Source of the DNA: Candidatus Omnitrophota bacterium
Lineage (GTDB): Bacteria; Omnitrophota; Gorgyraeia; Tantalellales; Tantalellaceae
Length of the DNA: 17,487 bases
Direction: 5' to 3'
Assembly (NCBI GenBank): GCA_023142805.1
Contig: JAGLIU010000149.1
Location: 1-17,487, forward strand
Every line of letters starts with the position of its first letter. The stretch's first letter is position 1. Of the stretch, positions 7,212 through 14,200 are shown one piece after another. The translations under genes were made by a program, and so were the position numbers. The notes below the pieces were generated by a model. The model saw nothing but the letters and a program-made list of their open reading frames with translations. It was not told where the DNA came from and did not search any database.

Positions 7212-7688
7212 ATGAAATCTTTCAGTCCAAAGTTTAAAAAGACCAAGAAAAGAATGGGTCGAATAATAAAAGATGTTAGAAAGCACATTAAAGTGTTCAG
7301 TATAGAAGATATTTTTAAAAATCAAGACGGAACAATTCTCGCTTATATTAAAGAAATTAAAGAAATTGATGACTTGGCGATAGTAAGATTAAAAGGAGCT
7401 ATAGACTCACGTACAATTCCTATTATAAGAGCTAATCTTGGTAGCGACGTAGAAAAATATTTAGATAAGCATATCTTACTAGATCTTAAGGAAGTCACTC
7501 GTATTGATAGCGCTACCTTAGCTTCTCTGATCCAGTTGTTGGGTGACCTTAAAGTGCATAATAAAAAACTGGGCATTATAAACATGACGCATTTTTTGAA
7601 AAATTATTTAAGCATCGCGAAACTGGAATCTGTAGTTTGTGTTTACAAAGATGAAAAGTCCGCGATAAAGGATTTATTACAAAGCTAG
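7212..7688 (+). CDS. STAS-domain protein (anti-anti-sigma-like)
   Basis: A 158-residue protein. Residues 1-50 are a basic extension (MKSFSPKFKKTKKRMGR...). Residues about 53-157 form a STAS domain of the SpoIIAA/RsbV type: beta strands AIVRLKGAIDS and HILLDLKEVTRIDSATLASL, then alternating helices and strands to the C-terminus. The Ser in IDSATLA is at the position phosphorylated in anti-sigma antagonists. The ribosome site is weak (GGAG at 7195-7198, 13 bases before ATG), so an internal start such as the ATG at 7254 cannot be excluded. It lies 24 bases before the patatin gene and is probably co-transcribed with it. No kinase (RsbW-like) or sigma-factor gene is in the window, so the partner is unknown. 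A lipid- or transport-linked role is also possible for a STAS protein. Confidence 0.82.
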   Translation: MKSFSPKFKKTKKRMGRIIKDVRKHIKVFSIEDIFKNQDGTILAYIKEIKEIDDLAIVRLKGAIDSRTIPIIRANLGSDVEKYLDKHILLDLKEVTRIDSATLASLIQLLGDLKVHNKKLGIINMTHFLKNYLSIAKLESVVCVYKDEKSAIKDLLQS

Positions 7689-7712
7689 ACATTTAGAGGA
7701 GATTTTGACTCA

Positions 7713-8726
7713 ATGGAATTTTTCAAAAAAAAGAAAAAGGTTGGTCTAGTCTTAGGTAGCGGCGCGGCAAGAGGTTTGGCACATATTGGTGTAATTAAAG
7801 CGCTGAAAGAGGGGAATGTTCATGTTGATATGATAGCCGGGACAAGTATAGGGGCGCTTGTAGGCGCGTGTTACGCGAAAAAGGGAGAGATAGCGGATTT
7901 TGAAGAGGTGGTGTTGAAGACGGATTGGAAACAGCTGCTTCAATTAGCGGATCTCAATCTAGCGGTTATGTTCAAGGGTTTTGTCCAGGGGCAGAAAGTC
8001 AAAGAATTATTAAAAACGATTATTGGAGACATCGAGTTCAAGGATCTGAAGATTCCCTTAGCGGTTGTGGCTACCGATGTAAATACGGGAGAGGAAGTTA
8101 TTATAGAAAAAGGATCGGTAGCGGAGGCTGTAAGAGCCAGTATTTCCATCCCCGTTGTTTTTATGCCGACAAAATTCAAAGACAAATTTTTAGTTGACGG
8201 AGGAATTGTTAATCCCGTTCCGGTAGATGTGATAAAAAAGATGGGGGCGACATCTATTATTGTTTGTAATGTTATCCAGTCTCTTAGCGAGAGAAAAGCC
8301 GCAAAAAAACAAAAAAATTTGAAAACAAAAGAAACGAAAGTTGTGGGGGAAAAGATCGTGTCCGACAAAAGTGTTCTATTTACGGCATTAGACAATCAAA
8401 TCAACAGTATTATTCGAGAAAATAGTGGAAAGATGGAAAAGTTTCAAAAGGTTGTCAATGATCTAAAGAGAAAGATACCAGGGATTCCGCAAGATGTAGA
8501 CGCGAACACACCCAACATATTTGACGTTTTGGTACAAGTACTTTACGCTATGGAATATGAAATAGTCAAATTGAAAGCGCAAGAGGCAGATATTATGATA
8601 GAGCCGGATATTGGCAATATAGCTACGTTGGAATTTTACCGAGGAGAAGAAGCCATCTTGGAGGGATATAAAGCAGCTAGAGAAGCTCTTTTAGTGGGAG
8701 GAAAAGGGGGCAGGCCTCGAAATTAG
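7713..8726 (+). CDS. Patatin-like phospholipase, RssA family
   Basis: A 337-residue predicted serine lipase/acylhydrolase with a Ser-Asp dyad. The oxyanion-hole motif GSGAARG is at residues 15-21, the nucleophile motif GTSIG at 43-47 (Ser45) and the catalytic DGG at 162-164 (Asp162); all key residues are intact. The C-terminus EADIMIEPDIGNIATLEFYRGEEAI is typical of bacterial RssA-type proteins. About 75 residues rich in Lys and Gln (roughly 192-267) are inserted before the conserved NIFDVL segment, making it longer than usual. No signal peptide is visible, so it probably acts at the cytoplasmic side of the membrane. AGGAG lies 11 bases before the ATG. Its position after a STAS gene and an efflux operon suggests a membrane-lipid role; the natural substrate is not known. 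Confidence 0.93.
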   Translation: MEFFKKKKKVGLVLGSGAARGLAHIGVIKALKEGNVHVDMIAGTSIGALVGACYAKKGEIADFEEVVLKTDWKQLLQLADLNLAVMFKGFVQGQKVKELLKTIIGDIEFKDLKIPLAVVATDVNTGEEVIIEKGSVAEAVRASISIPVVFMPTKFKDKFLVDGGIVNPVPVDVIKKMGATSIIVCNVIQSLSERKAAKKQKNLKTKETKVVGEKIVSDKSVLFTALDNQINSIIRENSGKMEKFQKVVNDLKRKIPGIPQDVDANTPNIFDVLVQVLYAMEYEIVKLKAQEADIMIEPDIGNIATLEFYRGEEAILEGYKAAREALLVGGKGGRPRN

Positions 8727-8764
8727 AAATAATTTGACAGGATGATCTGGCCAGGAAAGAACGT

Positions 8765-8787
8765 GGGGGCAGACTTTGACGTTGATA
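8765..8787 (+). repeat. Possible remnant of a transposase-element end
   Basis: GGGGGCAGACTTTGACGTTG resembles the left inverted repeat of the nearby transposase element (9248-9270) at about 14 of 23 positions, with GGGG, CAG, GAC and TTG blocks in register. It lies nine bases upstream of the second hairpin repeat. It may be an eroded or solo end of a related element, but the similarity is weak enough that chance cannot be excluded. Confidence 0.3.
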
Positions 8788-8792
8788 TAATG

Positions 8793-8841
8793 TTATTGGA
8801 TCCCGGATATCCTGTCTTCGCCAGGATTCCGGGATGACGAT
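8793..8841. repeat. 49-base hairpin repeat, copy 2
   Basis: Identical to 78-126, including the bulged hairpin (arms ATCCCGGATATCCTG and CAGGATTCCGGGAT). A degenerate partial second unit follows: ATTCCGGGATGACG at 8826 is echoed by ATTCCGGGAGGACG at 8860, 34 bases later, paralleling the 38-base tandem units of copy 1. It lies between the patatin gene and the small membrane protein. The hairpin could also limit read-through, but no T-run follows directly; TTTTTT at 8845-8850 is the closest. Confidence 0.85.
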
Positions 8842-8928
8842 AAGTTTTTTCTTCGCGGGATTCCGGGAGGACGGTAAGGTCAATGTAGTGGGGGGCAAAT
8901 TTAGTAATTGATATAGGGAGGGAATGAA

Positions 8929-9234
8929 ATGAATATGGGCATAATTGGTGGGATAGTAGGTTCAATCATTGGATTAGTAGGAGGGATTATTGGAACTTAT
9001 TGCTGTATCAAAAATACAAACGGGCCGAAAGAAAAAGCTTTTATGATAAAAATAAGTATTTTTGGTTGGATTGGAATAATCGTGTTTTTGACACTGATAT
9101 TTCTTCTTCCCGGTTATTACAGATTTTATTTATGGGTACCTTATGGAATTATTTTACCTATAGTAATTGTTAAAGGTAACAAAATGCAAACTAAAATTCG
9201 GAAAGAAGAATCAAAAGAAAAAGGGGTAAAGTAA
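8929..9234 (+). CDS. Small three-helix membrane protein, function unknown
   Basis: A 101-residue hydrophobic protein. Three membrane segments are evident: residues about 4-25 (Gly/Ile-rich, IIGGIVGSIIGLVGGIIG), about 43-62 (FGWIGIIVFLTLIFLLPG) and about 66-80 (YLWVPYGIILPIVIV). A Lys/Glu-rich cytoplasmic tail follows (KIRKEESKEKGVK). The first helix has spaced Gly residues suited to helix packing. GGGAGGGA (about 8916-8923) precedes the ATG. Similar small proteins occur in diverse bacteria without an assigned role, and I do not recognise a named family. The gene ends 13 bases before the left end of the transposase element, so the element lies directly behind it. Confidence 0.8.
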   Translation: MNMGIIGGIVGSIIGLVGGIIGTYCCIKNTNGPKEKAFMIKISIFGWIGIIVFLTLIFLLPGYYRFYLWVPYGIILPIVIVKGNKMQTKIRKEESKEKGVK

Positions 9235-9247
9235 CAATTTGAACAAA

Positions 9248-9270
9248 GGGGTCAGGTCTGGACATTGGAC
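9248..9270 (+). repeat. Left inverted repeat of the Y1 element
   Basis: 23 bases starting GGGGTCAGG, matching the reverse complement of 10252-10274 except at the 8th and 17th bases. It lies 46 bases upstream of the transposase ATG, so it is probably part of its leader or overlaps its promoter. Confidence 0.8.
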
Positions 9271-9316
9271 AAAGAGTATGGTAAAATGTACGTTATGAAA
9301 AACGAGGAGAAAATAT

Positions 9317-10270
9317 ATGTCCAGATCGCTTAGAATAGAATATGAAGGTGCGTTTTATCATGTAATACAGCGAGGTACAGAAAGAAAAAATGTTTTCAAA
9401 GAAGATAGAGACAAAAAAAGGTTACTAAAGTATATTAATATAGCCCACGAAAGATATCAAATCCTGATACATTCCTATTGTGTAATGGATAATCATTATC
9501 ATTTTTTAATAGAAACTCCACAAGCGAATATTGCAAAAACAATGCATTACATAAATGCGAGTTATGCTATATATTACAACACAAAATACCGGAGAGTTGG
9601 ACCCTTGTTTCAAGGAAGGTATAAGAGTGTTTTGGTAGAAGCGGATGAGTATTTACATTATGTAAGCAAATATATTCATCTTAATCCGGTGAAAGCGAAG
9701 AAAGTGAAGAATCCGGTAGAATATAAATGGTCGAGCTGTAGTTATTATCTTAACAATGAGGTTTTTCCAAAGTGGTTAGAAAAAGAGAGGGTGCTTGGAT
9801 ATTTTGGGAGTGGTAAAAGGGAAAGGATAAGAAGGTATAAAGAGTTTCTTGAAATGGAAGATGAAGTGGATATTACAAAAGAAAATACGTATAAGGGTGT
9901 AATTCTGGGAGATAAAGGATTTATAGACGCAATTGTAAGAAAATATATCGACGAAGTAGAAGACAATGAAGTTCCAAGTCTTAAGCGGTTAAAACGAATA
10001 AAAGAAGTAGGAAGGTATGAAATAGAAAAAATTATTAGGAGATATGAAAGAAACGAAAAGGAAATAAGGAAGATTTTGATATATATGATAAGGAAAAAAA
10101 GTAGTAAGAGTTTGAAAGAAATAGCCGAAGAAATAGGTGGTATAAGTTATTGGGGTGTTGGTAAAGTTTGCAAGAGGATGGATGGTAGACTAGAAAAGAC
10201 TAATGTTTATAAAACGATAAGAAAAGTAGAAAAGGATATAGCTTTGATTATGTCCAAAGTCCAGACTTGA
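9317..10270 (+). CDS. IS200-like / REP-associated tyrosine transposase
   Basis: A 317-residue Y1-family HUH transposase. The HUH metal site is NHYHFLIETP (His60, His62) and the catalytic Tyr is probably Tyr119 in VSKYIHLNPVKA; both are intact. The N-terminus LRIEYEGAFYHVIQRGTERKN and the GPLFQGRYKSVLVE segment are standard. Residues about 210-317 form an extra C-terminal region with a helix-turn-helix (KSLKEIAEEIGGISYWGVGK) resembling the DnaA C-terminal DNA-binding domain, as found in one branch of these transposases. A clear ribosome site (GAGGAG) precedes the ATG. The last residues, SKVQT, and the stop codon are encoded inside the right inverted repeat, so the coding and recognition sequences are shared. 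It nicks and rejoins single-stranded DNA hairpins. Confidence 0.95.
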   Translation: MSRSLRIEYEGAFYHVIQRGTERKNVFKEDRDKKRLLKYINIAHERYQILIHSYCVMDNHYHFLIETPQANIAKTMHYINASYAIYYNTKYRRVGPLFQGRYKSVLVEADEYLHYVSKYIHLNPVKAKKVKNPVEYKWSSCSYYLNNEVFPKWLEKERVLGYFGSGKRERIRRYKEFLEMEDEVDITKENTYKGVILGDKGFIDAIVRKYIDEVEDNEVPSLKRLKRIKEVGRYEIEKIIRRYERNEKEIRKILIYMIRKKSSKSLKEIAEEIGGISYWGVGKVCKRMDGRLEKTNVYKTIRKVEKDIALIMSKVQT

Positions 10271-10274
10271 CCCC
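10252..10274 (-). repeat. Right inverted repeat of the Y1 element
   Basis: 23 bases ending TTGACCCC, inverted relative to 9248-9270 with two mismatches. It contains the last codons and TGA stop (10268-10270) of the transposase, and ends 25 bases before the next gene's ATG. Confidence 0.8.
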
Positions 10275-10299
10275 AATGTTTAAGTAGAGGAGATAACGG

Positions 10300-10896
10300 A
10301 TGAAAAAAATGATCGTGTTGTTTATTGTTACGTTTATGGTAGTGACGCTTATGCTTGTTCCTGAAGGATTTTGTCGGGAGAAAAATAATCTTTATTCCGT
10401 GTTGAGCAAACAAAGCGAAGTCAGGACATATATAAAGAATTTTAGGGATTTTTCCGGAGATGCCGTTGATATGATGAAGCCTCTTAAGAGTGATCTGGAA
10501 AAAGTGCTTGCGGGCAGGATAAGCATAAACTTTGTTCTTGTGGAGGATGAACTGGACTCGGATATTATAATAAGTTGCGAGATCACGGAGAGGATATGGA
10601 TGGAGGTTGATCCGATAGATATGATACACAGTCTTGGTGCCGCGGCAATGGACGCGGCGATCTCCGAGAACTACGCGCGTATGCAGGCTGTTTTCACTGT
10701 TGAAAAGGGCCCTCGAAAGATAGTATTCAAAAGAGCCCACAGAACATTTAGAAAAGCGAAAGTTGTGTGGGAGCAAAAGGTGAACGCTACGATAACAAAA
10801 GGTGTGATGTCGGAAAAAGAAAGTATACCACTTCTCGAAGAACGTCTTATAAAGGTATTTATGCGCAAGTGTTTCAGTAAGAACGCTAAAAGCTGA
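10300..10896 (+). CDS. Exported protein of unknown function
   Basis: A 198-residue protein with a clear signal peptide (residues 1 to about 24: MKKMIVLFIVTFMVVTLML core, then PEGFC). The Cys there is not in a convincing lipobox, so a soluble periplasmic or loosely attached protein is likely. The mature part mixes strands and helices (for example ISINFVLVEDELDSDIIISCEI and NYARMQAVFTVEKGPRKIVF). This recalls small envelope proteins with a LptE- or LpoB-like fold, but no motif is decisive and I do not assign a family. GAGGAG precedes the ATG at good distance. The transposase element ends 25 bases upstream, so any earlier promoter has probably been displaced or the gene now depends on read-through. 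Confidence 0.78.
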   Translation: MKKMIVLFIVTFMVVTLMLVPEGFCREKNNLYSVLSKQSEVRTYIKNFRDFSGDAVDMMKPLKSDLEKVLAGRISINFVLVEDELDSDIIISCEITERIWMEVDPIDMIHSLGAAAMDAAISENYARMQAVFTVEKGPRKIVFKRAHRTFRKAKVVWEQKVNATITKGVMSEKESIPLLEERLIKVFMRKCFSKNAKS

Positions 10897-11282
10897 TCTT
10901 TCCTCGAAATGTTCAATAGAAGGTCTAACCAGACGGTAAATTCAAATTGCCAGTGTGATATTATCCAGATGTTTTATCTAACCATTTATAATTAAATGTG
11001 TTACAAAACGACCCAAAGTAATTAAGTAGCGGGAACCTGGATTTGTTTTGTAAGTCTCAGAAATATAATGGGTTAGATATAGTGTCCAGATAGGATCTTT
11101 AGGAGAAGATACCAAAGATCTTGAATATGAAAGTGCCCAATTATCTTAACACTATTTGTCCAATTTATTAAAAATTAAAAAGGTAGAAAATTTTGTGTCG
11201 CTTTAGTAAGTAGTGTGTATTACAATAATAGCAATAATAATAATGTTAATACAATAAAAAGCATGCAAGGCTTAAGGAAAAT
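10897..11282. other. Non-coding gap before the giant gene
   Basis: 386 AT-rich bases with no credible gene on either strand. The left half contains the inverted repeat described separately (10963-11091). A 7-base inverted pair GATCTTT/AAAGATC (11094-11121) is next to it. The last 60 bases are a simple AAT-rich run (11221-11260), then AAGGA just before the ATG at 11283, a usable ribosome site. TACAAT occurs at 11221 and 11250 as possible -10 boxes, but neither has a good -35 at 16-18 bases. I see no terminator with a T-run for the gene upstream. Confidence 0.6.
10963..11091. repeat. Long imperfect inverted repeat (47-base arms)
   Basis: The left arm (10963-11009) and right arm (11045-11091) are imperfect inverted copies around a 35-base centre. 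Exact blocks are TTACAAAAC (11001-11009) with GTTTTGTAA (11045-11053), and ATCTAACC in the left arm with GGTTAGAT (11071-11078) in the right. The outer tips ATCCAGAT and GTCCAGAT also correspond with mismatches. The layout suits a small non-autonomous element (MITE) or decayed insertion sequence, or a structured leader of the giant gene. No second copy is visible in the window. Confidence 0.45.
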
Positions 11283-14200
11283 ATGGTCGCAAAAAGACGT
11301 ATAATAAATAAGATTATTTCCATTACAATATGTATTTGTTTTCTGGCGAATACAGTTACCGCCGATCATATGGTTGCGCCATCGCGTGTTTCCTCGAAAA
11401 CGGCTACGCTTGCTCCGTTTCTCGCGTCGCAGAGTCCATTTATTAAATCTCAAATTAAGTCCGTTCTTCTAAGGCACAGAGTGATCTCCGCTGTCAGTAA
11501 TGAAGCGAAAGAGCTTCTCTTTATCCACGGCGGGCCCGCGCTTTTATTGGATGACGGTACATTTCTTGTGGATGAGGGACTGACTCGTGATGACTATAGG
11601 CTCATCAGAGCTATTACGCATGAAAGAACAGAAGCTCTTATGCAGATACTGGCGAAACGGAATAGGGCGCAGTATGAGAAAATAATGAATTTTATGGTTA
11701 ATACGGGTCTGGATAAGATCTGTCTTGAATTCATTGGGCGCGGTATCGACGATATGATCTATGAGCCGCAATTTAGGGGGAAGAGAGAGCTTGTGTTGAA
11801 TCATATTGTCGCGACGATCGTTGAGTGGTATAACTTTTTCGAAAAAGGATATTCGGGATATGACGATATCCGGGAAACGTACTTTTACAGGATAATAAGG
11901 CCATTGGTGAATAAGGGCAGAGAGCTTGGATATTTTTCTGAAATATTCTTTAATGCTCAGAAGGGAGAAGATTTTCTGCGGATGACATTAAACCGCGGGT
12001 TCAGGTTTGAGAAGGCCGCCGCGAATTCAAGAGGTACTAAAAAGAATAAAGTGTCTGTATCCAAAGATAGCGGGATTTCTCCGGAAAAAATAGAAAATGA
12101 CGCGCCGGATATGAAGGATAAGGGATTTACAGTAGGATTTGATAGGGTGTACGCGGAAGAAAAAGACATCCCGGAAGAGGAACTGAGAAAATATAAAAGT
12201 ATACTGAAAGTGATCGGTATACAGCCGACGGACGCGGTTATCGGCAGGTTATACAAAATAGTTTCGGCCTGGACAGAGAAGGACTACGCTTTTTTCTGTC
12301 CGGGCGGTTCTTGCGGAATGGTTTCAGCCGGGGCGGCGAAAAACATAGACCGGATAGTGGTAGTGGACAGATTATGCCGTTATGACCCCGGAGATGTCGA
12401 AAAAGAGCAGGGGGCTCTTTACCAGCTTTATAGCGGCGGTTTTATTCCGGATAACGTATGGTACGAAGTAATTTGCGATATGCTGGAAGCCGAAGCCGGA
12501 GGATTAGGGGTGGAAATTTGCCTGGGAACGGCGCTGAAAAACCTTCAGGCGATCGGGAAGTTCGGGGAAGAGAAAAAAGAAAACCTCATACAGGATATCG
12601 AAAGCATGAAAGTAATAAGGGACGTTTATTGCAGATTTCATGAAAAAGGTATTAACGCGCACGCGCAGTTGAACCGCGCGATCCCGGATCTGGTAGTCAG
12701 CGGTGAAATTAAAGCGGACGCGGATAGTCTCAGGATATTTGACGAGTCCCTGCGGCGAATAGATGAAGGTATGCCGGAAGATCTGAGGAATTCCGCGGGT
12801 GATGGTTTTGAATTTTTCGCTATTAAATATAGTGATTATTATGAATACAGTCAATTTCTAAAAAGGAGAAACATATCTCCGTCGGAAAAATTAATTTTCA
12901 AATTTCACAAGACAATTCTTTGGTCAAGGGTGCTCGAATGGAGAATAACCAGTGGAAAAACAGCGTGTGGAGATATTCCGAAAAGGGGGATGATATTCGA
13001 AAATAATTCTTTGCAGAACGCGGTTGATTTGTTGAATGAGAACAGAGCGGTTAACAACGCGGAGCAATTGGAAGTAATTCTCGAAATAGCCGAAGAGATG
13101 TATAAAACAGATAAAAACGCGTCAGTAGAGCTTAAAAAATATTTGTTATTTTCGGATAATGAGAACATTTTGCTGAAAGGGACAGAGACTTTCAGGGGAA
13201 TAGTTCACAGGTTTTTAAATGATTATAAAGACATAATATCACCGGAAGTCGGAGAAAGAATATTGTTAAAAAGCGGCAGTGGAAGAACAGGCGGGAAGGA
13301 CGAGGATGACGGTTTCGCCATGGGCAAATTGGCGGAAGCCAGGGTTTCAACTATAAGCTTTTTAAGGGAAGATATGACGGAAAAGGTTAGAAGACTCGTT
13401 AACGGGATGGGAACAGAAACGTTGTCTGAGAAGAAAGCCCGCGCGGAAGCTATAAGATTTCTTGTCGAGAACGATCATGTTAACAAAACAATTTTATCTG
13501 AGATCGGACTCCTGGAAAAGATGATCAATGAGTTGAGTTCGGAGGATCCTGGGATACGGTTCGTATGCGCGGAAATAATAAAACTTCTTGTAGAAAAAAA
13601 TATTGTTACCCAAGAAGAAATAAAAGGTCGGTTACCTATAGAAGAATTAGCTGATGATTATTTCTTGATGCGGTCAGGATTTTTATTGAAAGCGGACAGT
13701 TTGAAAGCTATAAGCTGTTTTATTGAAGCCGGACTTGTGGGTAAAAAAATTATCGGTAAAATAAAACTGGTCCGGGGGTTGGTCAAAGGGTTGGTGTGTT
13801 TTCAAATGGAAGGCGCGATAAAATTGGACGAATATGCGGCTGATGTATGCGAAACAAGTGCCAGGGTACTGGCGCGGCTTTCAGATAAAGGACTCATTGA
13901 GGACAGGGATATGCTTGAAGAAATTCTTCCCGCGGACATACTTGTGAATTGGATGTTGAATTCAACGGGAAAAATTGTGAACGCTTCAGCGAAAGCATTG
14001 AAAATACTGGATTCTGAGGGGCTTCTGAAGAATAAAGAAAAACTGAGGCAGCGTATTTATAAATCAGATATTTTCCAGGCTATGGGAGATGAGATAAGAA
14101 GGGACCCTCAAAAGATAACGGCAATGAGAATAAAGGCGTTCAGGGAAAGCGGGCTTATTACAAGAGAAGAATTGCGGAATGAGTTTTCTCTGGGAGACAT

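Larger units (their letters stand above)
9248..10274 (+). mobile_element. Y1 transposase element with 23-base inverted ends
   Basis: The left end 9248-9270 begins GGGGTCAGGTCTGGACA. The right end 10252-10274 is its inverted copy, finishing CCAGACTTGACCCC. The two match at 21 of 23 positions. Between them is one intact transposase gene. Ends of the GGGGTCAGGTCTGGAC kind are commonly seen beside IS200-like/REP-associated transposases. No target duplication is visible, as expected for HUH-type transposition. The element is 1027 bases long, looks complete, and separates two genes of unknown function. Confidence 0.82.

Noticed and set aside
7170..7238. 22-codon frame just before the STAS gene
   Set aside because: AGAGG lies too close to the ATG and the peptide is too short to support.
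7940..8395. Minus-strand 151-codon frame inside the patatin gene
   Set aside because: It is the antisense of a gene with intact catalytic motifs and has no ribosome site or family resemblance.
8734..8762. TTGACA as a -35 box for the small membrane protein
   Set aside because: No -10 box lies 16-18 bases downstream, and the gene starts 190 bases further on.
8677..8965. Minus-strand frames of 73 and 80 codons over the patatin end and the repeat
   Set aside because: They overlap real + strand genes and consist partly of repeat-derived residues (HPGILAKTGYPG).
9234..9317. Promoter inside the left inverted repeat (TTGGAC with TAAAAT)
   Set aside because: The spacing is 11 bases, too short for a sigma70 promoter.
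10207..10776. Minus-strand 189-codon frame across the transposase end
   Set aside because: It spans the end of one good + strand gene, the inverted repeat and most of another, with no coding signal of its own.
11193..11255. TACAAT boxes as promoter of the giant gene
   Set aside because: Neither has a recognisable -35 at proper spacing, and the tract is simple AAT-rich sequence.
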